The position numbers were made by a program, and so were the translations under genes. Source: Micromonospora craterilacus (GTDB taxonomy: Bacteria > Actinomycetota > Actinomycetes > Mycobacteriales > Micromonosporaceae). Taken from it: a stretch of DNA of 46,362 nucleotides. Under the pieces are notes generated by a model. The model searched no databases, had not been told where the DNA came from, and worked only from the letters and a program-made list of their open reading frames with translations. The stretch is taken from NCBI RefSeq assembly GCF_003236315.1, contig NZ_POTY01000018.1:1-46362 (forward strand), read 5' to 3'. Below, piece after piece: positions 23,778-36,821 of this stretch (its first letter is position 1; each line of letters opens with the position of its first letter).

Positions 23778-23823
23778 ATCTTGGACAGTTTCCGTTAGCG
23801 CGCTAACGGAAACTGTCCAAGAT
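23778..23823. repeat. Perfect 46-bp palindrome
   Basis: The two 23-base halves (23778-23800 and 23801-23823) are exact reverse complements with no loop; the centre is TTAGCG|CGCTAA. Starting 21 bases after the GNAT stop, it can act as a bidirectional terminator for this gene and for the leftward gene at 23916. I recall similar palindromes (GGACAGTTTCCGTTAGCG arms) as frequent intergenic elements in Micromonospora, but this window has one copy. Confidence 0.9.
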
Positions 23824-23915
23824 CTCCGCTGCACGAGTTGGTGGAGACCGGGGCCGACGCCGCGTGGGTCGGTTGGGGTTTCGTCGCCGTCGGAGCGGGG
23901 TGGGTTCCGGCCGGG

Positions 23916-24419
23916 TCAGTCGACCCGGAGCGAGTCGGCGATCGCGTCGGCGAGCGCCGGATCGTCGGCGACGGCGATGACGACGACCTGCCGCTCGGGA
24001 ACCACCACCACCCGCCGCGCCCGGCCGTCCGGCAGCACTTCTGCGCCCCGCCGTACGGGGTGGCCGGCCGCGTCGCCCTCCTCGGTCGCGATCGTCGCCA
24101 CCGGATCGCTCGCGACATCCGCGGAGCGCCTGATTTCGGCATAGTCGACGCGGGGCACCGGCATCAGCGCGCAGCCCGCGATCACGTCGAGGTCCACGAT
24201 GTAGGTGTCCTCCACCGGCGTTCCGCACCTGAGGGCGTTGCGCGGCCACGCCGCCGGCACCGAGATCCGTACGCCTTCGCTGGCGACCTCCTGCTCGCCG
24301 GACGGGCCCCCGCCGCGCGCGGCCGTCAGACCCCAGGTGGCGAGGGCGACCACGGCCAGCACCGCGCCGGCGACGAGCACCATCGGCAGGCCCTTGCGAC
24401 GCTTCACGTCGGCGCTCAT
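23916..24419 (-). CDS. Hypothetical membrane-anchored protein
   Basis: The 167-residue protein has a basic N-terminus (VKRRKG), one membrane helix at about residues 12-32 and an extracytoplasmic domain of about 130 residues with two cysteines (LRCGTP and AGCALMP) that could form a disulphide. The domain contains SVPAAWPRNALRCGTP, a pattern seen in small actinobacterial secreted proteins of unknown function. No clear ribosome-binding site precedes the ATG. It is flanked by a GNAT gene and by a broken copy of that gene's end, so the locus has been rearranged. Confidence 0.6.
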   Translation of the reverse strand: MSADVKRRKGLPMVLVAGAVLAVVALATWGLTAARGGGPSGEQEVASEGVRISVPAAWPRNALRCGTPVEDTYIVDLDVIAGCALMPVPRVDYAEIRRSADVASDPVATIATEEGDAAGHPVRRGAEVLPDGRARRVVVVPERQVVVIAVADDPALADAIADSLRVD

Positions 24420-24518
24420 TCCACTCGGCCCCCATGCGCTGTGGCCGCTTTCGGGCGGTACGCACAGCAGCCTAGTAACTAGCCGCGCTCGCCGACGGCG
24501 CCGGCACGTGCAACCGCA

Positions 24519-24645
24519 ACCCGGGCATACAGCGAAGGTGGGCTTCCGGCCGGTCGGCGTGCTGCGCCGCTACCAGCGCGGCGCGGACGGCTGCTGGCAC
24601 GACGGCCTGCTGATGGACCTCCTCGCCGACGAACTGCCCGACTGA
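24519..24645 (+). pseudogene. Fragment of a GNAT gene (copy of the 3' end of 23253-23756)
   Basis: About 125 bases repeat the last third of the intact GNAT gene: from about 24534 the translation KVGFRPVGVLRRY...WHDGLLMDLLADEL is nearly identical and ends in its own stop. A one-base insertion at about 24526 (GCATACAGCGAAGG against GCGTACGCGAAGG) shifts the frame, and nothing of the first two thirds remains. It is the relic of a duplicated or replaced acetyltransferase gene. Confidence 0.85.
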
Positions 24646-24654
24646 CCAACCGGC

Positions 24655-26109
24655 TCAGGTCGGCCAGGGAGGATCAGTCATCGGTGGGGTGGAGCGGATC
24701 ATCCGCAGCCAACGACGATGGCGCCGCCACAGCAGCAGGACGCCCACGACGATCACGACCGGCAGGGCCAACGGCACCGCCACCAGCAGGATGATCGGCC
24801 GGGCCGGAAACGGGCGTGGCTCGGTCGCCGGGGCGCCGAACGCACCGGCCTCCAGCAGGTCCCGGGCCACGTCCAGGGACCACACCTCGTCCGGCGGGTC
24901 GAGCAGGACCTCGGTGGCTCCGTCCGGGCGCAACGCGATCAGTTGCACACGCCCGCTCTCCCAGTAGCCGGTGTCGTTCCAGTAGTCGCCTTCGCGCATG
25001 CCGTTGCCCGGATCCGCTTCGTACCGCACAGCCACCAGGTCGGTGCCGAGCCGCCAGCCCAGCGCGCGCAACGCCTGCCCCCGCACTGGGGTGAGGGTCG
25101 GCCCGGCGACGTCCTGGCCGGTCGCCGCGTCGAGCCAGGTCACCGTCCAGGTACGCGCCGCCAGGGCGGCGGAGTCGCAGCCGGACAGGCAGCCGTCCAG
25201 GTCGGCGACGGCGATCCGGGACCCGTCGGCGGTAAATGCTCCACTGCCGGCAAGCTTGCGCCGCGGCCCGAGATCACGGGACCAGAGCGTCCGGCCGTCG
25301 CGGTCGAGCAGGCTCAGCCGATCTCCGGCGGTCGCGGCGATCCGGGACCCGTCCGGCGAGAAGGCCGCAACCGAGGCGGTACGCAGTTTCCACCGGTCAC
25401 CGAGGTCGTCGAGGAGGGTCCGGGTGGCACCGGTGGCCAACTCCAGCAGGGTCAGCCGGGCGGCTTGCCCGTCGGCGTCAGAGCGACGCGGCTCGTAGCC
25501 GTATTCCAGGACGAGCAGCGAGGCGCCGTCGCGGGACCAGGCGACCGGAGTGCCCTCGCTGTCCTTCGTCGGTCCGCTGAAGCCCCGCCGACTGCCGTCG
25601 GTCAGGTCGGTCACGGTCAACCAGGGCGGGCCCAGGGTGCCGTCGGCGACGTACCGGCCGTCCGGGGAGAGCTGCACGTCGTCGCCGGCACTGCTCTCGG
25701 TGCCGCCGTAGAGCAGCATCCGGTAGTCGCCGCCCCGGCCGACCACGGCGATCTTGCCCTCGTGGTCCACGAAGTCGCTTCCCCGAAGTCCGAGCCCACC
25801 GCCGCCGAACAGCACCGACGCCGGTCCGGGCGGGTCCTGCTCGACGGTCGCCTGCCACATCCAGGGCAGGCTGATCCGCTCCGGCACGCCCTCGCCGGCC
25901 GCCGCCGGCATCGTTCCGGCCCCCGATCCACCCAGTGCCGCGGCGACGCCGAGCACACTGACCAGGACGGCAACCAGAGCCGCGACGCCGGTACGTCGTG
26001 CCGCGCGCCGCCGCTGACGCCGGCCGACCAGCCAGGGGTCACTCGCCAGCCGGGCCGCCGGCATCCGCTCACCCAGCTCACGCAGCGCGGTACGCAGATC
26101 CTCGCTCAC
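24655..26109 (-). CDS. Membrane-bound beta-propeller protein, possible anti-sigma factor
   Basis: The 484-residue protein has a short cytoplasmic N-terminus (about 35 residues, MPAARLASDPWLVGRRQRRRAARR), a membrane helix (about 39-60), an extracytoplasmic region of TolB/WD40-like blades (repeated SPDGRYVAD, SPDGSRIAAT and TADGSRIAVAD) and a second helix near the C-terminus followed by a basic tail. Its GTG overlaps the stop of the ECF sigma gene (GTGA), with GGGGAGG upstream. This coupling is typical of sigma/anti-sigma pairs, but the N-terminus has no recognisable zinc anti-sigma motif, so the role is inferred. Confidence 0.75.
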   Translation of the reverse strand: MSEDLRTALRELGERMPAARLASDPWLVGRRQRRRAARRTGVAALVAVLVSVLGVAAALGGSGAGTMPAAAGEGVPERISLPWMWQATVEQDPPGPASVLFGGGGLGLRGSDFVDHEGKIAVVGRGGDYRMLLYGGTESSAGDDVQLSPDGRYVADGTLGPPWLTVTDLTDGSRRGFSGPTKDSEGTPVAWSRDGASLLVLEYGYEPRRSDADGQAARLTLLELATGATRTLLDDLGDRWKLRTASVAAFSPDGSRIAATAGDRLSLLDRDGRTLWSRDLGPRRKLAGSGAFTADGSRIAVADLDGCLSGCDSAALAARTWTVTWLDAATGQDVAGPTLTPVRGQALRALGWRLGTDLVAVRYEADPGNGMREGDYWNDTGYWESGRVQLIALRPDGATEVLLDPPDEVWSLDVARDLLEAGAFGAPATEPRPFPARPIILLVAVPLALPVVIVVGVLLLWRRHRRWLRMIRSTPPMTDPPWPT

Positions 26110-26630
26110 CGTTCCTCCCCTGCCGCAGCGCCGATGCCGACCAGTTCGGCCAGTTCGGGGGCGTGGGCGCGCAGCCGGGCCAGCGCGTCGCGGGTCTGGC
26201 TCTTCACCGTGGACACCGAGCAACCGAGTGCGGCGGCGGCTTCGACCTCGGTGAGATCCTCGAAGAACCGCAGCACGAGCACCGCACGTTGGCGCGGGGC
26301 CAGCCGAGCCAGCGCCGCCCGGACGACCAGTGCCTGGGCGACACCGGCGGTGCCGTCCGGCATCGTCTGCTCCGGCGGGTCCGCGCGAAGGTCGACGCCC
26401 CGCCAGCGGCGTCGCCACAGCGAGACGTGCTGGCTGTACATCGTCCGCCGCACGTACGGTTCCGGGTCGCCGGCCGCGCAGACCCGCTCCCAGTGCCGGG
26501 CGACCCGCACCAGTGTCAGCTGCACCAGGTCCTCGGCCTGGTGCCGGTCACCGGTCAGCAGCCATGCCGCCCGGGACAGCGCCGCGATCCGTCCGGCGAC
26601 GTACGCCCGGAACGACTCTTCCCCGTCCAC
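26106..26630 (-). CDS. ECF RNA polymerase sigma factor (SigE family)
   Basis: The 174-residue sigma factor contains region 2 (LSRAAWLLTGDRHQAEDLVQ to RTMYSQHVSLWRRRW) and region 4 with the helix-turn-helix LTEVEAAAALGCSVSTVKSQTRDAL. The SLWRRRW segment is common in the actinobacterial SigE family of short ECF factors. GTG 26630 is chosen because GGGAGG lies five bases before it; GTG 26636 sits inside that Shine-Dalgarno sequence. It overlaps the propeller gene, which may hold it at the membrane. Confidence 0.9.
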   Translation of the reverse strand: MDGEESFRAYVAGRIAALSRAAWLLTGDRHQAEDLVQLTLVRVARHWERVCAAGDPEPYVRRTMYSQHVSLWRRRWRGVDLRADPPEQTMPDGTAGVAQALVVRAALARLAPRQRAVLVLRFFEDLTEVEAAAALGCSVSTVKSQTRDALARLRAHAPELAELVGIGAAAGEER

Positions 26631-26728
26631 GCCCACCTCCCGACCACCAACACGCCCGTCCCGGGTCTTTCGGGTGGGGGACGGTCACCGTAACCGGTAG
26701 AGGGCAGGTGCCCGGCCGGCGTGGACCG

Positions 26729-26764
26729 GGCAGGGCGCCCCGCCATCTGGCGAGGCGCCCTGCC
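26729..26764 (-). terminator. Hairpin downstream of GH9 gene
   Basis: GGCAGGGCGCC (26729-26739) pairs with 26754-26764, and the enclosed CGCC-ATCT-GGCG adds four more pairs. It starts 15 bases after the GH9 stop and separates it from the sigma factor gene. Confidence 0.7.
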
Positions 26765-26779
26765 GAGACGGTGCGTCCG

Positions 26780-31708
<4,929 letters not shown>

Positions 31709-32039
31709 CCCACACCCGTGATCACGCCCGGTCCGGGATCGAATGGCCCCGGGTCGCGCGGCCGAGGGCGTGCGCGGCGGCGTTGGGCGTACGGGAGTGG
31801 GGTGATCTCGATCCGGCGTAGCCCATCGGGCATCACGAACAGCTGCCGCTTGGCTGTTGCGTCGCCGTACGTGTCGAGCTGGTAGCACTGGATCCAGGTC
31901 CAGCCGTACGGCGGGTGCCAGTCGGTCTGCTCGCGGAACACCCGAACCGTGATCGGCTTGACGAACTGTGGGCTCGCGTCCCGGGTCAACAGGTACACAC
32001 CCGGCTCCACCGTCGGCGTGCCGTCGGGCCGGCGGCGTA

Positions 32040-32354
32040 TCACCCGGCACGGCTCGGGACGATCTCGGCCCGGTCCACCCGCACCCGCGCGTAGCGGCTT
32101 CGGATCTGAAGCGTCCCGTCGCCCTTCACCGCGTGCCCGTTCACCTCGGCCCAGACGTGGCCGTCCGGCTGGACCGCCCGGCCGATCACCTCGGCCACAT
32201 AGAGCAGCAGCTCCCCTGTGCCGGGAAGGTATGCCTCCTCGGGCACCCGAATGACGTCCCCCACCGCCACCGTGGCTAGCCCCTCCCCACCGAGCCCGGC
32301 GGGTGGCGACCAGCGCGACGGCGGCGGGGTGTCGGTCGGCTCCTGGATGGACAT
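32040..32354 (-). CDS. Hypothetical protein, first gene of a small-protein pair
   Basis: A 104-residue protein with a proline-rich N-terminus (TDTPPPSRWSPP) and a compact beta-rich region (VGDVIRVPEEAYLPGTG, VAEVIGRAVQPDGHVWAEVNG, LQIRSRYARVRVDRAEIV). I do not recognise the fold; the beta pattern would suit a small barrel domain. GAGG lies six bases before the ATG. It is coupled to the following gene by a 4-base overlap and shares a 210-bp divergent promoter region with the XRE regulator. Confidence 0.6.
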   Translation of the reverse strand: MSIQEPTDTPPPSRWSPPAGLGGEGLATVAVGDVIRVPEEAYLPGTGELLLYVAEVIGRAVQPDGHVWAEVNGHAVKGDGTLQIRSRYARVRVDRAEIVPSRAG

Positions 32355-32564
32355 GTGCGCCTCTTTCGTCGCCGGTCTGGAACGGTGGCCGCCGTGGATG
32401 CTCGCCCAGCGGCGACCCCCGGGACGAACGCGCCCGCCGGGCCAGGGGGATTGGCCTCCACCGAACGCGCCATCTGAACACGACCTTGCCAAGGGTTGCG
32501 GTGCAGTTACACCGCGTAGGAGTGTGTACCGCAGACATTCCGGACGATGCGTTTGGAGAGCGGG

Positions 32565-33311
32565 ATGAACCGGGCTGTTCAGGTGGCGATGGCAGAGGCT
32601 GGCGAGACCGCCGACAGCCTCGCAGCTCAGGTGGGGGTCGACCCGAAGACCGCCGCGCGGTGGGTGAGCCAGGGACGGGTACCGCAGACACGCCATCGTG
32701 CCCGCGTGGCCGAGATCCTGCGGCGGGACATGGAAGACCTCTGGCCGGAGGCGCAGCGGCGGAAGGAACCCGCGTGGTTCCTGCCCTGGCCGCAGATCGA
32801 GCGGGAAGCCGCCGGGCTGCGCTGGTACGAGTCGTCGGTGATCCCGGGCCTGCTCCAGACCGAGGCGTACGCGCGGGCCGTGCTCGCCTGCGGGCCGCTG
32901 AGCGCCGACACCGACAGCCACGTCGTCCTCCGGCTGGAGCGGCAGGCGGCGGTCTTCGAGCGGCCCCGACCACCGCTGGCGGTCTTCGTGATCGACGAGG
33001 CCGCGTTGCGTCGAGGCGCCCCGCAGGTCATGGGCCCGCAGCTCGACCACCTGGTGACGATGGCGGCGCGGTCGAACCTCATGGTGCACGTACTGCCGCA
33101 GGATGCCGGACTGCACCCGGGCCAGGCCGGGCCGTTCGTGATCGCCACGACGGCGGACGGCGACGACGTCGGCTACCTGGACGACCAGGCCGAGGGGCGC
33201 ATCACCAACGACGTTGCTCCACTCTGGGCGGTCTGGGATACCGTGAGGTCGGTAGCGCTTCCGCGTAACCAGTCCATCGACTTCCTGAGAGCGCGAGCAT
33301 GGCTGACCTGA
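32565..33311 (+). CDS. XRE-family regulator with DUF5753 domain
   Basis: The 248-residue protein has a Cro/C1-type helix-turn-helix at the N-terminus (DSLAAQVGVDPKTAARWVSQGR, about residues 16-37) and a DUF5753 region (LRWYESSVIPGLLQTEAYARAVL, about 86-108, to the end). This is the actinomycete family that includes WhiJ-like developmental regulators and is nearly always followed by a DUF397 gene. ATG 32565 has GGAG about seven bases upstream; ATG 32547 would add six residues. It overlaps the DUF397 gene by 13 bases. It may also control the divergent small-protein pair. Confidence 0.9.
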   Translation: MNRAVQVAMAEAGETADSLAAQVGVDPKTAARWVSQGRVPQTRHRARVAEILRRDMEDLWPEAQRRKEPAWFLPWPQIEREAAGLRWYESSVIPGLLQTEAYARAVLACGPLSADTDSHVVLRLERQAAVFERPRPPLAVFVIDEAALRRGAPQVMGPQLDHLVTMAARSNLMVHVLPQDAGLHPGQAGPFVIATTADGDDVGYLDDQAEGRITNDVAPLWAVWDTVRSVALPRNQSIDFLRARAWLT

Positions 33312-33493
33312 CCGGCGCCCACTGGCGCAAGAGCACCCGTAGCAGCTCCAACGGCGGCGCCTGCGTGGAGGTCGCCGACAACCTGCCCGGCGTCGTCGGC
33401 GTCCGGGACTCGAAGGACCCCACCGGCCCGGCCCTGACCTTCGGCCCCGCCGCGTGGCAGGCGTTCGTCGCGCACCTCACCGAGCGGGCCTGA
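33299..33493 (+). CDS. DUF397 protein, partner of XRE regulator
   Basis: A 64-residue DUF397 protein with the typical WRKSTRSSSNGGACVEVA opening, VVGVRDSKDP and the closing FGPAAWQAFV. Members include BldB-like and AbaA-associated proteins and are thought to bind and modulate the partner XRE regulator, in some cases behaving like an antitoxin/toxin pair. Its ATG lies inside the end of the XRE gene, so translation is coupled. Confidence 0.92.
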   Translation: MADLTGAHWRKSTRSSSNGGACVEVADNLPGVVGVRDSKDPTGPALTFGPAAWQAFVAHLTERA

Positions 33494-33595
33494 CCGACCA
33501 CAACAGACACCCGAGAACGCCCGGTGGGCGCTCCTGTGTTCCACGGCCGGATCGCCCGGACGAGCCAACGCGACCCGGCGACCTGAGACAGGCGA

Positions 33596-33628
33596 TGGGC
33601 AGGGCACCCGCACCGGGAGCCCTGCCCA
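33596..33628. terminator. Hairpin between DUF397 and ACT-GNAT genes
   Basis: TGGGCAGGGC (33596-33605) pairs with 33619-33628 around a 13-nt loop that can itself pair (CCCG/CGGG). It sits between convergent genes and can serve both. Confidence 0.6.
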
Positions 33629-33664
33629 CCTCACCGTCCTCCGCACCGGAGGCCGGTCGTCTGA

Positions 33665-34726
33665 TCAGCCGGTGCGCTCCGCCGGCATCGGCACATCGGC
33701 CGTCAGGGGCACGGTCAGGGTCAGCAGCCCGCCGTCCCGCTCGACCGTGGTCGGTCGGGACAGCCGGCGCAGCGTACGCAGCATCGGCGCGTTGTCGGCC
33801 TGGACGTGCAGCACCATCGCCGCGTAGCCGGCCGACTCGGCCTGCCGGGTGAGCCGGCGCAACAGCGTCGAACCCAGCCCGCGCCGCTGCCAGTCGTCGC
33901 GTACCAGCAGCGCCAGCTCGGCCTCGTCGCCCTCGGCGAGCAGGTTCGCCATCGCGACGACCGACTCCGCCGCCCCGCCGGAGCCGGTCGTGGTGGCGAC
34001 CAGGGTCAGCCCGCGGGCCGGCTCCAGCAGCCGGCGCAGCCGGGCCGGCGACGGCTGGACCGCCCCGCCCAGGTAGCGGCGTTGACGGCTGCGTGCCGAG
34101 CAGCCCTCGTGCAGCTCGACCACCGCCGCCAGGTCGTCCGCGACCGCCGGTCGGACGGTCAGCTCGGCACCGTCCGGCAGGACCACGGTGACCTGCTCGG
34201 CGGCCCGGCGGGCCGCGGTGGCACCCAACTCCAGCAGCGCCTGCGCCCGCGCGTACTCCGCCGGGGTGAAGCTCGGCGCGACCCGGTGCAGGGCGTACGA
34301 CCCGCCGTTGGGGTCGGCCAGCAGCATGGTTGCGCCGTCGATCCCGGACCGGGCCACGGCCGGCGCGGGTCGCCAGGTCACCTCGTCGGCACCGAGCAGG
34401 GCGCGCAGCACCTCCCCGGTCGCGTCCGGGTCGTGGACCAGCCGGGTGGCCAGCCCGAGCACCCGGGTGGGCTGGTCGGCCAGGCCGCGCGCCTCGCTGC
34501 GCGCCACCCAGCAGTCCCGGCCCCGGCCCCGCTCCACGGCGGCGATGAGGTCCGCCTCGTCGAGGGTGTCCGGCGCGTCGACGAGGAAGTCGTCGACGGC
34601 ACCGCGCTCGGTGGTGTGCACCTGCACGGTGAGGATGTTGACTCCACGCAACGCGAGGCTCGCCGTGAGCACCGACAGGTAGCCCGGCCGGTCGTCCACG
34701 GTGGCTCGGATCCGCCACAGCGTCAT
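33665..34726 (-). CDS. ACT domain-GNAT acetyltransferase fusion protein
   Basis: The 353-residue protein begins with an ACT ligand-binding domain (IRATVDDRPGYLSVLTASLALRGVNI, residues 6-31), has a linker region of about 100 residues, and ends with a GNAT domain whose acetyl-CoA loop is RDDWQRRGLGSTLLRRL (about residues 270-290). ACT domains usually bind amino acids, so amino-acid-regulated protein or metabolite acetylation is a reasonable reading. GGGAGG precedes the ATG. It follows the other ACT gene by 111 bases on the same strand, suggesting an operon. Confidence 0.85.
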   Translation of the reverse strand: MTLWRIRATVDDRPGYLSVLTASLALRGVNILTVQVHTTERGAVDDFLVDAPDTLDEADLIAAVERGRGRDCWVARSEARGLADQPTRVLGLATRLVHDPDATGEVLRALLGADEVTWRPAPAVARSGIDGATMLLADPNGGSYALHRVAPSFTPAEYARAQALLELGATAARRAAEQVTVVLPDGAELTVRPAVADDLAAVVELHEGCSARSRQRRYLGGAVQPSPARLRRLLEPARGLTLVATTTGSGGAAESVVAMANLLAEGDEAELALLVRDDWQRRGLGSTLLRRLTRQAESAGYAAMVLHVQADNAPMLRTLRRLSRPTTVERDGGLLTLTVPLTADVPMPAERTG

Positions 34727-34837
34727 CGTTGCCTCCCTTCCCGTGCCACCATCGCCTGCCCCTGTTGCCGGCCGGTTGCCCCACCGTGTCCGGCCGCGAC
34801 CAGCCCTGCGGTCTGCGTCACAGCTGGTGGGACGCGG

Positions 34838-35539
34838 TCACGGGTTGGCGCTCACCGGCGGGGCGCCGACCAGGTCCAGGCGGTCACCGAGGATCACCGC
34901 GCTGGCCCGGACCAGCTGCGCCAGCCGGTCCACCTCGGTGGCGTGGAACGCGGCCGGCGCGAGCGTCTCGCTGTGCTCGCGGGACACCACCAGGACCAGC
35001 CCGGCCCGGCCGAACGGCGCGACCGCGAAGTGGCCACCGTCGGGCATGGTCATCGACCGGCCGCGCAGCGGGGTCACCTCCGGCAACCGCGGCGGTACGG
35101 GCGTACGCCAGCTGGCATGCCCCACCGTCGCCCCGCCGCCACCGGTACGGGAGGCCCAGTCGACCGGCACCACCGCGGCGACCGCCCATTCGGCGGCGAG
35201 CAGCCCGGGCACCGCGTCGACCAGGGTGGCCAGCCCGTCGGCCGGATTGGCCGCGACCTGCGCCAGCAGCTCGGCGTCCTGGCCGGTGGTGGTGGGCGCG
35301 CCGATCGCCCGCCAGACCCCGTCCACCCGTACCCCCGGGATGGCCGCCAGGCCGGCCAACAGCCGTTCCACCCGCGCGGCGCCCGGCCACACCACGGTGA
35401 AGTCGTCGACCGCGCGCCCGCCGAGGCGTTCCAGCACCACCACCTGGACGATGTCCGCGCCCGACACTCCGAGGGTGCGGGCCACCTGGCCGAGCGTGCC
35501 TGGACGGTCCGGCAGGGTGACCCGAACGCGCAGCAACAT
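34838..35539 (-). CDS. ACT domain-containing protein
   Basis: A 233-residue protein with one clear ACT domain at residues 1-70 (LLRVRVTLPDRPGTLGQVARTLG) and a C-terminal region (VPVDWASR, MPDGGHFAVAPFGRAGLVLVVSRE, then EVDRLAQLVRASAVIL) that resembles a small GAF-like sensor. No catalytic motif is seen. The ATG at 35539 has GGAGGG eight bases upstream; a longer frame would lack a Shine-Dalgarno sequence. It is likely co-transcribed with, and perhaps partners, the ACT-GNAT protein. It is divergent from the phosphotransferase gene. Confidence 0.8.
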   Translation of the reverse strand: MLLRVRVTLPDRPGTLGQVARTLGVSGADIVQVVVLERLGGRAVDDFTVVWPGAARVERLLAGLAAIPGVRVDGVWRAIGAPTTTGQDAELLAQVAANPADGLATLVDAVPGLLAAEWAVAAVVPVDWASRTGGGGATVGHASWRTPVPPRLPEVTPLRGRSMTMPDGGHFAVAPFGRAGLVLVVSREHSETLAPAAFHATEVDRLAQLVRASAVILGDRLDLVGAPPVSANP

Positions 35540-35687
35540 CTGAACCCCTCCGCTCGGCGGGCCGGCACAGTGGCCGGCAGGCTGGTCCCCAGCCTGGCAG
35601 TTGACCATTTCGTCCCTGTTGCGGCGGCATGTCCCCAGGGTCAAACCCGACCTTGACAACCCGTCCCAGCTGCCATGAACTGTCCGG

Positions 35688-36821
35688 ATGACCGATCCGG
35701 CCGCCCGCCGGGCCGCCCCCGATCACCAACCGGCGGCCGGCGAGACCCCCGATCCGGCGGCCGACAACACGCCCGAACCGGCCGCCGGCTCCCCCGCCGG
35801 TCTGGATCTCGACCGGCTCGGCGACTACCTGGCGGAGCACCGGCCCGAGCTGGCCGCCGGCCCGCTGCGGGCCGAGCTGATCGCCGGCGGCCGGTCCAAC
35901 CTGACCTACCTGCTCCGGGCCGGCGGGCGCGAGCTGGTGCTGCGCCGGCCACCGCTCGGGCACGTGCTGGCTACCGCACACGACATGGCCCGGGAGTTCC
36001 GGGTGATCTCGGCGCTGGCCCCGACCGCCGTCCCGGTGCCGCGGGCGCTGCTGCTGTGCCCGGACGCCGACCTGCTCGGCGCGCCGTTCTACCTGATGGA
36101 ACGGGTTCCCGGCGAGGTGTTCCGCAGCCGGGTCCGGACCGACCAGCTCACCGCCGAGCAGCGGCGCGGGCTGGCCATGGCGATGATGGACACCCTCGCG
36201 ACGCTGCACGGGGTGGAGCCGGCGTCGGTCGGCCTGGCCGACTTCGGCCGCCCCGAGGGCTACCTCGCCCGGCAGGTCCGCCGCTGGGCCGGCCAACTGG
36301 ACCGGTCCCGCAGCCGGCCACTACCCGGCATCGACGAGCTGCGCGACCGGCTCGCCGCCACCGCACCCGAGGGCGCCAACGCGGGCCGGATCGTGCACGG
36401 CGACTACCGGCTGGACAACCTGCTCGCCACGGTCGCCCCGGTGACGGTGACGGCGGTGCTGGACTGGGAGATGGCCACCCTCGGCGACCCCCTCGCCGAC
36501 CTCGGGCTGCTGCTGACGTACTGGGACGTGCTCGGCGACAGCGACATCTCCGCCGGCAACCCGGTCGCCGACGGGCTGGGCCCGCGCGCCGGTTTCCCGA
36601 CCGGCGCGGAGCTGATCGACCGGTACGCCGCCGGCAGCGACACGGACGTCGGCCCGCTGCACTGGCACGTGGCGCTGGGCTGCTTCAAGCTCGCGGTGAT
36701 CTGCGAGGGCATCCACTACCGGCACGCCCTCGGGCAGACCCTCGGCGACGGCTTCGACACCATCGGCGAGATGGTCGCTCCGCTGGTCGCACACGGACTG
36801 ACGACCCTACGGGAGGCGTGA
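35688..36821 (+). CDS. APH-like phosphotransferase (ACAD10/11 kinase-type)
   Basis: This 377-residue protein has an aminoglycoside-phosphotransferase fold: [10 protein letters not shown] (nucleotide loop, about residue 67), the catalytic [10 protein letters not shown] (about 240) and the metal-binding [16 protein letters not shown] (about 260). The VLRRPP and ACAD partner are typical of the kinase domain fused to acyl-CoA dehydrogenase in eukaryotic ACAD10/11, which phosphorylates 4-hydroxyacyl-CoAs. Its stop overlaps the dehydrogenase start by one base (TGATG). The first 38 residues are Pro/Ala-rich and probably disordered. It may be leaderless. Confidence 0.88.
   Translation: MTDPAARRAAPDHQPAAGETPDPAADNTPEPAAGSPAGLDLDRLGDYLAEHRPELAAGPLRAELIAGGRSNLTYLLRAGGRELVLRRPPLGHVLATAHDMAREFRVISALAPTAVPVPRALLLCPDADLLGAPFYLMERVPGEVFRSRVRTDQLTAEQRRGLAMAMMDTLATLHGVEPASVGLADFGRPEGYLARQVRRWAGQLDRSRSRPLPGIDELRDRLAATAPEGANAGRIVHGDYRLDNLLATVAPVTVTAVLDWEMATLGDPLADLGLLLTYWDVLGDSDISAGNPVADGLGPRAGFPTGAELIDRYAAGSDTDVGPLHWHVALGCFKLAVICEGIHYRHALGQTLGDGFDTIGEMVAPLVAHGLTTLREA

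Noticed and set aside
33299..33493. XRE-DUF397 as a confirmed toxin-antitoxin system
   Set aside because: The family is widespread and some members behave that way, but nothing in this sequence shows toxicity, so it is described as a regulator and partner.
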